Source: Mariannaea sp. PMI_226 (Eukaryota; Ascomycota; Sordariomycetes; Hypocreales; Nectriaceae). From it: DNA of 64,000 nucleotides. Position 1 is the stretch's first letter; the number at the start of each line of letters is the position of its first letter. The translations under genes were made by a program, and so were the position numbers. The DNA is taken from the NCBI GenBank assembly GCA_024336345.1, contig JANFOG010000018.1, positions 434,001 through 498,000 on the forward strand, written 5' to 3'. The notes beneath the pieces are model-generated. The model was not told the DNA's origin. It made no database searches and was given only the letters and a program-made list of their open reading frames with translations. Below, piece by piece: positions 24,174 through 36,582 of this stretch.

Positions 24174-27100
24174 TGTCACAAGCACTTATCAATTGATAAC
24201 GAATCCAATAGTTCATGACAAGGAGATCCCCAAGTTATCTTTAATACTTACCCTCTTAACTAGACCAGCACTATCCCCCGCGTTTCCCCATGCTCTTCCC
24301 CAGATAGCATCATCTACCACGAGTCCGGATCGAGCATTAGGGAGTTAGCCACCTATGCGACTGACGCGGTTGATGTGGGACGAGCACAGCGACCTGTGGC
24401 GATAAAGGAGGTAAGGCGCACTAGAACCGATTAAGCCGGGGCTGAACATAACTCTAGCCTTGAATGCTCGGCTGAGGTAATTGACGCCATTAGCAGCGGC
24501 GTTGCCTGTCTTTCCAGGTCGTTAGTTTCGATTGGAGGTGAGCCTCTGCGACCTAGCAACAAGAGTGATGGCAGAATGATTTTTTTTTGGAAGAATACTA
24601 GCAATTAAAAATTGCTCATTACATTCAAAGCATTGGTTACAGTTTCCGATATGAATGCAAGCAATGTGTGGTGATTGAGTGATTCAGCATCGCCCTGTGC
24701 TTTGGAGTCAGGAACTCCCACACCCCTAGGCTATCCTTCAGATTGAGGTTTGGAGGGTTGCATCTCTCCCCAAGTTGTAAGTGATGCTCTGCGAACATTT
24801 TCCCCACCATATGAGAAGGCTGGGAATAAATTATGTTTTCTATTGCTTATGGGATCGGCGATCACACCGGTTCCATGTGGCAAGACGTCCAAACGGTAGT
24901 CTATATATAGCCGGGCCGAGCGAAATTGTTGGAGCCCCATCATCAATCGGTAGGGTTAGAAATTAGTCTCTTCCCAGCATGGAGACTTGCAAAAATGTTA
25001 GTAGTGAGGAATTTTTGACCCATCATATCTCATATCTGGCAGTATGTCATCGTGTTTAGCCATAAATTGAGGCATGGTACAAAGTCATAACTTCGGATTT
25101 TACATAACTCCGGGGCACAGACGACCACGCATTTCGAGAAACGCGTCAAGCTTCTTAGCACTTCTGCCCAAACATTCTCACCGGTTTGAGTGAAAGGGCT
25201 GCAATGAGGCATATAAGTCGAACCGGGAAACGGGCATTGGGCTGACCATAAGTGCAGGATAATTCGTCTTAAACGTCTTGGAATACCTGGCCTAACCATG
25301 AATGTTTTGTTTTTACTACTAGCTCATTTCCACATATAAGTCGGCTTACTGTGGAGATTGGGCAGATGCATAAACATCGTGGTTTCTTTTGTCGGCTTAT
25401 CAATTGGTTCTATGTGGAGCATTGGTTCCTTGGATATTCACCATGTTTTACGGGTGAATGCAGGACGATAGAAGAAATAGACTTCATAAAATGTGCATCA
25501 AGCATAGTCCTCGTTACCCACGACTTTGCTGCATGCTGACCGATACAATTCGAGCTCGGCGACGTTGCGATAGAACTCGCTCTAGGGTATGACGTAGTGA
25601 ATATTAAACAAGCTGCACGCTATGAAATAGGGACCAACAGAATGCGGCCTGAATAGACCAATGTATTGATGATCAGAAAAGTAGACTAGTACCTAGGCTA
25701 AGATAGAAGGCATTTATATCCCTTCATCACAAGTTTGCTCAAATTACCCAATATAGCAAAATTAGCCGATTAGTCATACCATATTTCTGTCTCGTCTAAA
25801 GTGAATATCCACAGAGCTATAAAACTATGCATCCGGTAGCAAGTCGTGCTCACTGGCAGGGCTTTATGAGTGGATGTCTCATTGCAATTACTAAAAACTG
25901 CTAAGCATCTACTGATAATTCAATCGAGTCACAGCAGTCCTAAGACATGAGGTTTGGGGTATTTTGATAGAAGAATAAAATTCGTAACTCACACAATAAG
26001 TAGATTGTACTAAAATCATATAGGTAATCATTTGGAATCGAGATGCTCAGACATTCAGCAAGACGCAACTCGTATTTATTATAAAACGACTTCTGTGATG
26101 TCAATTTTTCGCCCTTATACTCATACCGGAAGCGTTATCAGTATACCGGGAAGATTAGAGAAATCATGGGACTTACCAACTTGCTCACACCAGAAGCTCC
26201 AATGGCCTTCCACGAATATTGACACGCTAGATTGTCTGGAGACGCTTAGTTTGTCTGTTTGAGGTAATCTGCCCATTCTAAAATAGGCCGCCGCATTATT
26301 GATAGCTGACTTGGAATGCTCTCAGTGAGGGACGCTTGTAAGCTAATGCTGAAGTTGCCCCGGCTATTGAGGCTGCACTATGTGCCTTTCAAAACGAATT
26401 GTAGAAAGATTTAGGTGCCGCGCCCGCCCTTTCCCCCTCCCTGGATTTCGTCGTTCTTCCTGCTGATTGACTGAAATAAGACGACTTTTTCATTAGCTAC
26501 TTTCCCATTTAACCCCATTTTCAGGTGATCTCTTTCACGTGAGCTTTTCTTTTGCAAAGTGTAGATTAGCTAAAGGACGCTGGGACGGAGGCCTGGTGAC
26601 CTTAGCTTTCCAGTTATATAGTTAGTCAAGTTCCTAGGCCAAGGGCTGAAGGATTAGAGGAATGTTTGAAGGGCTGGTGCCCTTAATATTTTCGTTTCGA
26701 AAGGCTTCTCAATGAAGCAAAAGGCGCAGCTGCGGCTTTCATTCTCTTCTGTAAGATTTTGAATAGATCCCAGATATAGCAGATGGTAACACCTCTACTG
26801 AATCCCTCGTCGTTCGTGGCAGTAACCGGCCAATACAAAAGGCAATCTCTACAGCCATGTGATGGTGATTATTTTGAAGTTTGATGTCCCCCAAATGTAT
26901 CGATTGTACATTTTTATCATTCATCCAGGTTAAGCGGGAAATGGCGTTTGAGTCAGGCCTCTATGGTACTCATTTCCAACTTCTCACGCATGCAGGTGGT
27001 TCTCGTAGAGTAAGTTAAGATTGTGGAGCGGCGCTTAATATACTAGCTCAATCCCACAGCTTAGATCTATTTATTTTTCTTCCTTCTGAGTATCAGCATA

Positions 27101-29479
27101 TCTCCTCTAACCTACTCGGCCACAACTCTTAATCATTTACAAGAAATAGTACAAAAATGAGCGTCAATACTATGATTCACTTCTTCGAGGTCTCTGGCTA
27201 CTGTGGATGCGTTTACTAAAGCCAATAACCTAGTTGAAGCCAATGGCGCCGTCCCTTCCTCCATAAACACCCAGGTCAAAACCCAATCTCGGCCCTTGTT
27301 TACACTAAGGTCGTCAAAGTTAGTGGTACTGCCGATAGAGATCCTAGACGATTTACAGGACTTAGCTTAGATGTTCCCCGGCCAAGGAAGAGCCCGTAGA
27401 AGGCAACAAGATTTATAATGATGGGAAGATTGGACTATATTCAGTTGTTACCAGTAATGAGTATGGGATCTATACTCTGATTGTAGTGCCGTTCATGGGG
27501 TCGAAGGAAGGCATAACCCCCCTTCCAGAAGTTTGGTGATAAGATTATTATTTTGTTGGTGATTATAACAAGGGTGATTTGAGATTTCTATTCGAATGCG
27601 TGAGTATCTGCCAGTATATATGTAGATACTTAGAAGTTATGATAAGGTACCAATATTTTCGGTGTGCTAGCACCCCAATTTCATATTGCTAGTCATTACC
27701 GCTATTACAAAGTTTCCAACTCAATAGACCTATAGGTTCTAATCATCTATGTTATACTTGAAGCTTTAATAGTCCTCGTTTCAAGGGTTAGACCATACTT
27801 TACATCTTGTGCCTTGCCTACGTGGACTACCGTCTAGCGTTATTAGTGACTGGTACCAATGGCTGTTGAAGCTTTTGCCACCATTGCTGAGGCTAGATCT
27901 TGCCAAACTGGATATCTTAATAGCCAAGGCAATTGATATGTTCACAATTATGATACTCGGCCTAGAGACACCTTAAGACATATCGAACTAAAGGAATAAC
28001 CAACTCTAAATCCGTCTGAGAGAGCTGCTCCTCCTTAGCACTCACTGTATATCCAAGGTGGTGGATGATTTGAATGAACCGGGAAAAAGCTAAACTAGCG
28101 ATTGGGGGGTTTATGATAAATTAATGACGAGAAAAACGATTGTGCTTTAGGCTTGATACTTAAATTTTTAAAAAATTATTTCCAATCTAGAATATTAGAA
28201 CTTATTCGAGTTCCAAAAACGATTGCAAAGATCGCTCATGGCGCCTTGTCGATATTCAATCTACGAAATCTACTCTTTCCCCCTTTCTAGAAGCTAACAT
28301 ATTCTTTCTCATCAGCTCACCGACTTTCATCGCCCAGAGCCGGTCCAAAGCTTGACTGTTGTGTGTACGTGATCCAAGTTGAATATAAAAATACGCACGC
28401 ACGTTATCAAACGAAGGTCTGTGGCCTGTGGCCTTGAAAGCTGTTAGGTCCCTCTGCAGAGCGAATGAGGATCCAATGATTGGTGAATTGGTGCGTAGGT
28501 ACGAGCCCCTGCCTAAAGCTATTGATGTCGGCTTGCCACTATGCCTCATCGGGTGGCAAGTCGGCACCATTTGAAGCAATCAGGGCTTCGCATCCCGTCT
28601 GTGAGCCTCGTCCCCGTTCCTGGCGCATAAATAGTTTTCAGCTGAATTGTGCCACAGCCAATGGTATCCCTTCAATAACCGTGATTATTAGGATGGAGTT
28701 GGGAGCTCAGCAAGATCCCTGAGCCACGGTGGACCTTGGACCTGGGGCAGAATCTGTCGCAATTGGCAGTAAAGACAAGCTTAAATCAAGGTTGGACTGA
28801 GAAAACAGTCCAAATTATACTATCACCAATGGATTAGTGTTAAGCTTCTCTTTCATTCCCCTTAGATCTCCCTTGACATCCACAGGCGGGCCTTTGCTAG
28901 CTGTCGCGGCTGACACCCTTCTTTGCTTCTCCCATTGTGCATCCTGAGCCTTGTCTAGCTCAGGTTATGAAGTGTTAGTTCATAGTATTTGCCAGTGAGG
29001 GTGAGATACGCAGTACGGTACCTCCTGGTTTGGACAGTGCTCAAGACCTTGAATATGCATGCAGGCGGATGTGCATATCCCGCCCCCTCCTGGGTCTAAG
29101 CATCTTGAACTTTTCGGGGCGACTGAGATTGTGGGGAAGGGATACCCAGGGGGGTACAAATTTGCTCCCGCCGTTTCTACGCTAAACACACAATTTAAGG
29201 CATTTTGTATGGGTGGCCCTTGTCAATGGCTACTAAGGTCTCAGGGCTGAGAGCATCAAACGTTCTCGATGGATCCAAGACGTAGCTCAGCGACACACAT
29301 ATGCTGCGCTGGTTCAATTATAAAAGTGCATCATCTCCCAGCAGCCCAGACGGCAGCTAGACGCAGTCCTACTTATTCCCATCCAGTCCCTTTTCGTCCC
29401 TGTACATATTCCACGCCTCACCAGTCGTACTCAACACTTTCATCAACCAAGAGCACCCTCTTTCTTTATCTTAACCGCA
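24174..29479. other. 5.3 kb without a recognised gene
   Basis: The region between the P450 and the GPI-type protein has no gene I can support. Short frames at 26032-26262, 27150-27480 and 28256-28579 break up quickly and show no reliable domain; they may be remains of dead genes. No repeat or RNA gene recognised. Confidence 0.4.
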
Positions 29480-30104
29480 ATGACGCGCCTTATCACTGTC
29501 TCTATAGCCCTCAACCTACTTTTCCCGGCCGCGCGCGCCGCGAACGTCCTCTTTGGCGCCTACTCCACCGCCTCGTGCGAGGAATGTCTTGACCAGACTT
29601 TCGAGAGCTGTCCGGGCGACTACACAACCCGGTCATATGCTGAATGCATGTGCGCAGGCGACGGTGGCGCCAACTTCGTCTCATGCATGTCCGAGTGTGA
29701 CACTGAGCTTAATGAGCCTGCCAATGCTAGCTCCGCGTGGTATGGCTATTGCGTCCAATTCTTCAAGGAGATGTGCCCTGAAGCCGAGAAATATCTCGAT
29801 GAGGAGGACTTCAACGAAGAATGCTCCCCTGATGCAATCGCGGCTGGTGGGCTGGGATCCAGTACCGCATCTGAAACCATGTACGCTACCTGGAATGGAT
29901 GAGTGTAGATGAGGATATTGAGCTTGTGACACTGACGTGAACAGGACCAGCGCGAATCCGACTGCGCCAACTGAGTCAACATCTGGAACAGCCACTCATT
30001 CTGAAACGACTGCCCAGTCGACGTCCGGCGCCATTGCCTCAGCCGCTCCAGCTCTAGCTATTATTGCCGGTTTGGGTATGCAGCTTGTTAATATAAATCT
30101 ATAG
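29480..30104 (+). CDS. GPI-anchored cysteine-rich secreted protein
   Basis: Two exons: 29480-29880 and 29945-30104 (186 residues). A signal peptide of about 20 residues (MTRLITVSIALNLLFPAARA) is followed by a compact domain with ten cysteines (ASCEEC, SCPG, AECMC, SCMSEC, YC, MC, EC). A Thr/Ser-rich stalk encoded mostly by exon 2 leads to a small-residue site and a hydrophobic C-terminus (APALAIIAGLGMQL), the layout of a GPI-anchored wall or membrane protein. The ten-cysteine part resembles the broad group of fungal GPI-anchored cysteine-rich proteins, but the spacing is not a clear CFEM match. Function unknown; likely on the cell surface. Confidence 0.75.
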
Positions 30105-30962
30105 AGATAATAACTTTTTTTTAATTATACTATAGTATTAGGTATAATAGAGGTATATAAATCTATGCAAGAATTGCTGAGTTTATGTATTATTGAAAAG
30201 AGAAATAAAAAATATCTTTTATAAAATGTCTATTGTTTACAATTCCTGCAATTGTAGAACTAGTTGCAGAAACATCCTAACATTGATGTGAACTGTCATG
30301 TTGACATAGCCTTGACCGATCGTCCTCACCCTACCACTAGCGGCTAACAAAAGATGGTCGCCGCATTTCTCGACGCGATCGAGTCTTCGGTATATGACAT
30401 CTCAGCCGGCCAAAGGAAGCGACCCTCCCACATTAACTAACCCCGACTCGGCGGACTTCAAACTGACGCCATTGTGATATAGGATTGGTTAAATTGCTGA
30501 AAGCCCTAAAGTGTATGCTCCTGCGCCCTGATATTATATTCTCTCCTTGCATTGTATTATCTCCACCGGGGCCATGCTGATGCTTCTTATTCTCTTTCTT
30601 TCGCTTTATGGCATAGTCGGATGCAGCAACCCTAGTCACATGCCGATATATTAGTCTTGAAATGGAACGGTTTAAGTATCCATTGCGAGGAACATTTTAT
30701 CTGCCACATCGTTGATGCTATAATAATCCTAAAAGTTAAGCTTATTTTCAGTATTGTGACTACATACACTGATATGGAATTACACAATATGCCAAACCAC
30801 AAGTCACATTTGGATACTAAAAGAGAATTCTCAAGCAATTAACTCCACTTCATCAAAAATAACATGGCTGCGGCTATGTAACTAATTGTTAACATGGGTC
30901 TTAGGTTTGTGGTATGAAACATCAGTTTCTGAATAAAATTTCCAATTAAACTAATTGCTCGA
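30105..30962. other. intergenic, no gene seen
   Basis: The gap between the GPI-type gene and the tail of the regulator-like gene. AT-rich, no coding stretch recognised. Confidence 0.45.
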
Positions 30963-32576
30963 TCACGTGCACTTCCATCCTGTGAGCTGACACCATTCAA
31001 CGAAAATCCTTCTTGATAGTGTACAAAGGTTGGCTGAAGGTGATAAGGAGGCATCCGATATGTTAGTCCAGCTCCGCCAGCTCTGAGCTGTAGCGCGAGT
31101 GGTATTGGCAACATGTATTTTAAGGGGTAAAAACAGCTGACCTCTAGAAGCCCTTGACGCTTTGCTTCCCCCAATATCTAATATTCTCGCTGCAAGACTC
31201 TGGGCTTCATTCTCAGAGGACATCTCCGCAGCTGGATCCAGGGCAAAAATTAGCCGGTTACTAATAATCAGACAGGTAAGCCCAAACCCAAGAGCTTCCT
31301 CTTGTTTCTCCTTCTCCAAAGACTCATCCATAGTAATATTTCTGTTCATGGATAGACTGTGCTGGTGGTATTCGTTGCACCATTGCAAGATCGAATGCCG
31401 AACTTGGCGTAAGTCAGCTTGTAGTGTCCGGAAGCGATCTTTTAATATCAGCTCTTTTCTTGCAGATAAAATATCCAAAGTTTGCTGTAGGTGGTATGGC
31501 AGACGGCAAACACAGTTCCACAAAGAAATCACAAGATCACATCGATCTGAAAATGAAGAATCATTGAAGCTCACTGATCGAATGGTCTTTCGCCAATCTT
31601 CGTCATCCAAAAAGCACGGGATATTCTCATCCAACGCCCAGTGAAACTAGTTGATAGGTTTAGTTGCTTACTTGAATTCAGCGAATCTGGATAAGCCTTA
31701 CAATTTGTCCAATATGGGACAATAGCAGAGCCTTTTCAAATTCAGACTTGTAGGCATGGGGCCCACGAGCCCTGATCAAAGCGGCTGTTCCTGAGGAATG
31801 ACAAGTCCAATGCTGATCGGTTGAAAAGTTGAGTAACTATAGGATCAGTATGCAGTTCAGGGAGGGTGGAAAGAAATAGAACTGCTTACCTCATACAGAC
31901 CTAGCAACTCTGTGGCACACAATACGTCGGCTTGAAGATAGCCTTCGGAGGAATCCAGATTTATTTGCAACAATTTTAACGCCCGCAAGTATTGAGCAAT
32001 GATTTTTCTAGAAGGCGGGTGCAGGGGAGAGGCTAGCCATTGCTGGACCCTGGCAGAAACGCATTCGGCGGCTTCTCGTATGAGACTGCTATGCTCGAAA
32101 CGACTTGGTATAAAGTTGAGGTACGACCATTGCCGGTTTCCGATGATGTCCCTCAAAATACTTGGATTGGCAGACAGAGAATGGGCTGTTGCTCTGCTCA
32201 CGTGAAGGGAGGTTAATGTGGACAAATCAAGAATATCAAAATTGCAACGAGCCCTCATTTGGTCATAGCCAGAGCTTGGAGGAGCACATGGGATGGCATT
32301 TTGTAGAACATCCCGTTGCCACGTATCTTTCCAGGAGTTGCATATTGATACCCCAGGGCCAATTGATGGTTGCTTAGCCGAATGCACCAGTGAATCTGGG
32401 TACTGAAGCAAGTTGTGCTTTCCATAACCACCTCTCATGCGTCTCACACGGCCAGCTCTGTTCATGGCCTGTTTTCTTATCTTCTTTCTGGCGTGGATGT
32501 CATCGGGATGCAGTCGATCTGTGGATACAATGAAGACAAAAGGTTGAGAAGCGGATGTACTGGACATTTTTACCAT
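30963..32576 (-). CDS. fungal transcription-factor-domain protein without a zinc cluster
   Basis: Three exons: 31890-32576, 31702-31836, 30963-31646 (501 residues, or 498 from the ATG at 32567). The N-terminus has no Zn2Cys6 motif; instead it reads FVFIVSTDRLHPDDIHARKKIRKQAMNRAGRVRRMRGG, a basic start typical of the zinc-less members of the fungal-specific transcription factor family (PF11951 type). Further markers are ALLLSHIGQIV, QEEALGFGLTCLIISNRLIFAL and the C-terminal TLSRRIFVEWCQLTGWK. Whether such proteins bind DNA alone or act as partners is not settled. An overlapping ORF at 30839-31174 in another frame is a shadow. Confidence 0.75.
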
Positions 32577-33472
32577 TTGAAGTAGACGTCGAGTGCTTAC
32601 TTCCTGCGTTACAAAGGATGAATACGTGCAGCCCACTGCATTTTGAGAGGGTGTACTAGATGTGGGGTTCGGGGTTGTCAGGTGACTGTGAGTTGCTCAC
32701 CTGTCGTCATTCGGACAAGACAATAGACTACACTCTCTGGGCGTAAATTCATCTTCGCGAACGTAAATTGAACGCATTGGCCATTACGGACCTCACTTAG
32801 CTACACCAATGAAGTTGTCATAGTCCCCACGCCTTGAGCCCAACGACGTGCGATTCAATTTGAGCATTTCTTCTCCGGTCTAATGCAATGGTCTGCCGCA
32901 GTGTGTGCCGACATCAACCGAGTATTGATTCCAAATTAGGTCAGTCATCAAAACTCTCAAACAGCAAAGGGTTACCAATACGTATGTATTCCTGTTGGAG
33001 CTAAACTATATCTAGAAAACAGTACCCTTGTAAATTCTATGGGTCGGACCCACTATGGAGAGATACTTTGTTCCGTTGCTACTCCTTCTTGATTATGAAA
33101 TTGTGTCTGGACGTAGGCCAACGGCTTATGATACGCGCCAAATGTCGTCGGGATGGTGCATGTGGCTAAGGCCAAGTAACACATGGAAGTCATCTAGTAG
33201 GAAAGACTGACTATTGACAGAAAGCGGGGGTTCACTTTTCCATGTTCCCGTAACTATAAAGCCTGCTGCGAGCCCCCAGTGAACCAGACTACCGACATAG
33301 TCTTTCAATTTGACCATCTTGTATACACTTGACTCCATCTGCTTTTGATTTTCTCCTAATAACAGGATACACAGTCTCAACTCATTCCCTCCTCCGAATT
33401 TCAGTTCAACAACTTCTGACTAGTTTGCTCGGATTACTTGATTGAGCATATCTCCTATAAACAAGGTCAAAG
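32577..33472. promoter_or_regulatory. divergent intergenic region
   Basis: It holds the promoters of the regulator-like gene (minus) and the cysteine-synthase-like gene (plus). No ordered motif was recognised. Confidence 0.45.
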
Positions 33473-34405
33473 ATGAGTGCTACACAGGCAACTATTCTTG
33501 ACACAATCGGCAACACGCCTCTACTGGAGCTACGCAACATCATTGGCAGCAATGGTGCTCGCATCTTGGTCAAAGTGGAGAGCCCAAACCCCACTGGGAG
33601 CATGAAGGACCGAATGGCACTTGCGATGATCGCAGCAGCCGAGGTCGATGGTAGACTGAAGCCTGGCGGCGCCGTGGTCGAATACACTGGTGGCAGCACT
33701 GGAGTTTCTCTGGCTTTGGTATGCGCCGTGAAAAAGTACCCGCTGTACATTGTAACATCGGATGCATTCTCAAAGGAGAAACTGGATCAAATGAGACTCC
33801 TTGGCGCTCACCTAACCATCATCCCGAGTGATAATGGCAAACAGACGGAGAAACTCACAAAGGATATGATTCGAGAAGCACATTTGCTCGCAGAAAAGAA
33901 GGGTGCTTACATCACGGCCCAAATGGACAACACAGACCAGCTCACAGCCTATTCGGCTCTTGCTGACGAGCTCTGGAAGCAGACCGACGGTCGCATCGAT
34001 GGCTTTGTTCAAAGTGTTGGCTCTGCTGCATGTCTTCGTGGCATATCAGAACGACTTCGGTACCATGGCAGTAATGCTCGATTCGTCGCTGTTGAGCCAG
34101 CAGAATCAGCTGTCCTTTCTGGTGGCCCTACTGGAGCACATGGTATTGACGGGGTCGGGGCTGGCTATGTAGTGCCTCTATGGCACGACAATGTTGCGGA
34201 TGAGATAAGGCCTGTCTCAACTGACGAGGCTCGAAGGATGGCCTTCCGGCTGGCTCGCGAAGAGGGCCTGTTTTGCGGTCTATCTACCGGAGCAAATGTT
34301 GTAGCAGCCCTGGAGTTGGCAGAGCGATTGGGTGCAGGAGCTACGGTTGTTACTATCATGTGCGATTCCGGAATGAAGTACCTATCGAAATTTTCGCAAT
34401 GTTAA
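33473..34405 (+). CDS. PLP-dependent cysteine-synthase-like enzyme, divergent
   Basis: Single exon, 310 residues. Fold type II PLP family: IGNTPLLELRN at the N-terminus, the Schiff-base lysine in NPTGSMKDRMA (Lys45), and VVEYTGGSTGVSLALVCAVKKYPLYIV. O-acetylserine sulfhydrylases usually have a GNTG(I/V) loop and a GTGGT phosphate loop; here they read GSTGVSL and QSVGSAACL. Length and end (VVTIMCDSGMKYLS) are those of a full enzyme. It may make or break a C-S or C-N bond on an O-acetylserine-like substrate, but the altered loops argue against a housekeeping cysteine synthase. The lack of introns among intron-bearing neighbours and its similarity to bacterial-type members leave horizontal origin open. 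Confidence 0.85.
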   Translation: MSATQATILDTIGNTPLLELRNIIGSNGARILVKVESPNPTGSMKDRMALAMIAAAEVDGRLKPGGAVVEYTGGSTGVSLALVCAVKKYPLYIVTSDAFSKEKLDQMRLLGAHLTIIPSDNGKQTEKLTKDMIREAHLLAEKKGAYITAQMDNTDQLTAYSALADELWKQTDGRIDGFVQSVGSAACLRGISERLRYHGSNARFVAVEPAESAVLSGGPTGAHGIDGVGAGYVVPLWHDNVADEIRPVSTDEARRMAFRLAREEGLFCGLSTGANVVAALELAERLGAGATVVTIMCDSGMKYLSKFSQC

Positions 34406-36582
34406 GATAGTTGGATATTTTACTAAATGTTTGCTTAACTACCTTAAACTTGTGTGACGGCAAGTATGCTGCCATTATAGACAGGTTCTGCCTCCAAGAT
34501 GAATAGAGCTCTAACCAGGCTGTCAATAATATCAAGCGCCAATGAAAGGGTAATTGGCGCCCAAATCAGATCATAGTTAGATACTGCCATCCTTAACAAC
34601 TGGCTCAAAGATGACTAATCCAAGCCGTAACCACCAGGTAGCCCCGAATATCATCGCGGCTTTCAGTGATCCAGCTATCCAAAAGCACGCTATTGCCTAC
34701 AACAGGCGGGCAGCTGACATGTGGAGGACGGCCCTAATACGAAGGCGCATTGATGCAAGCCCGAAGTAGACAGCTCTCACCCGCAAACTGATGAGGTGAG
34801 CAAAAATTGAAACGGTTTATAGAGGGATCCAAAAAATGTGCATAGTGCACGGTGAAATTTTCATCCAAAAATAATTTGAGTTGTTCACCCGATTGCAGCA
34901 CCTATCGAATCGTTGCAGGGAGAGGAGCGACAACCGACAACATTCTATCTTTTATCTTTATTCTTCGAATCATTTGAACAGCGTCTAACGTTTTACATTT
35001 GTTACGAAGGAAAACAGCCCTAATTCAGTACGAATATCGAGTCTAACCCCCCAATTCGAGATGATGAAAAAGAGTAAGGTGGTTCCACCCGACGAAGCAC
35101 CCGGAGCCAGATCACTAAAGGAGAAGCTATGAAGCCCAACACCGATTGCTGGAAGCAAGATAGCCAAGTATGCGAGAAATCCAATGAGACAGCCCAAATA
35201 TAGAAGCTGTACCAAGATAACCCGTCGGATTTGGACCTCAATATGGCTGATTATGCGCCTTCCAAGAAAGGCTCATACTACGTCTTACTCCACGCGAAGC
35301 CCAGTGCCTACAATATAGAACCGTTTCCCTTTGCTATACCCGGGACAACTGATATGACTACAGTGATTGACCTGGTGTCGATCAAGTTCTTGAGGGCACT
35401 CGCAGGAGACAGAGTTCATTGGAAATCATGCGAGTGCGCGGCTAGCACCCTCCAGTTCTAGTCCATTGCTAACAGACTATGGCCTAACTCTAAGCAGTTA
35501 CTTGCCCAAGACACAAGGCGCAGGAGGAGAAAGGTTTCTTAACCTCAATTGGACCCAAAGAGATATTCTGAATTAAGCGTGGACAAGAACAGGGTACAGT
35601 CTAAAAGAAAGGCCATCAAGGAAGGTGAGATGGAGGAAGAGGGAATTGAGCCGACTGTAGCGGACGGTGAGAGGAGAATGAATTCGAAATGGACAAGAAG
35701 TTCATCACAGACTGGAAGCTCTGCTGGAAGTCCCCTACAGAAGAAAGTTTTCAAGCTCTCAAGGATCAGGAGTTATAATCCGATCCTCAACCTGGAAGGT
35801 GAACTTGAGTTCAGGGTGCTTGGGGGTAGGGGGGGATTTCTAAAAAGCTACCGTGGCCTTCATACTGCGAGATTCTTTCAGACAAAATAGTTTGTCTTGC
35901 TATCAGAGCATTGGGTCGTAAGAGAGGTTGGAAAAGAAAAAAACCAGCGTGGTGGGCCCGTGTCGCCCTGGAACAACCTGAGAGTTGTCATCAAACCAGA
36001 ACAGTAATGATATAAAGAAGCTTTAGAATTATTATAAATAAAGATATTATAGAGGGAAAAGTAGCTAGATATAGTAAAATATAAGGCATTTATATATTCA
36101 AGACTGAAGCGATTGCTTTGAAGTAATATACTAGCGATTGTATTAAGAAAAGGGGACGAGACACATGTGACCTAAGGCGCCTGCACAAGTGGGCTCTTTG
36201 CAGCCAGCATTACATTTCCAGTGTCCCTCGTCGAAACAAAGTATACTAAATATTACTTTTATAACCACATAATTAAAACGCGAAAAAAAAACGAACCTCA
36301 ACATTAGGAAAATGAGGTGATCATTTTGATCCCACTCATGCCCCGCGACCGCGGCGAACCCAAAACTCCTTGGTATTTTGGGGTGTTTTGTCAACTGACA
36401 TATCAGACGGAGCTGCCTCTTTCCGGCCCACGTGAGAGATTGCCGCTTTATAACCAAGTACGAATAGAGCCAGAACCTAACCCTCGAATTGACCCAATAT
36501 ACACTTGAAATCCAACTTGTCTCCTTTCAATTCCTCATTCCAACACCATCTCCATACTCTTTGGCCTGGAAGCCTCGCTACT
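34406..36582. other. intergenic, no clear gene
   Basis: A hydrophobic minus-strand frame at 34985-35241 (LLYLGCLIGFLAYLAILLPAIGV) may be a scrap of a membrane protein. A basic frame at 35549-35890 (plus) is unrecognised. The rest shows nothing. Confidence 0.4.

Noticed and set aside
27150..27480. Scrap resembling a catalase segment (TADRDPRRFTGLS)
   Set aside because: A few residues only, stops on both sides, and none of the other catalase motifs are nearby.
30839..31174. Open frame with QLRAGGAGLTYRMPPYHLQ
   Set aside because: It overlaps the better-supported C-terminal frame of the regulator-like gene, whose end (FVEWCQLTGWK) fits the family.
34985..35241. Hydrophobic minus-strand frame as a small membrane protein
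   Set aside because: No credible start or splice partner, and no family pattern; kept only as a note in the intergenic entry.
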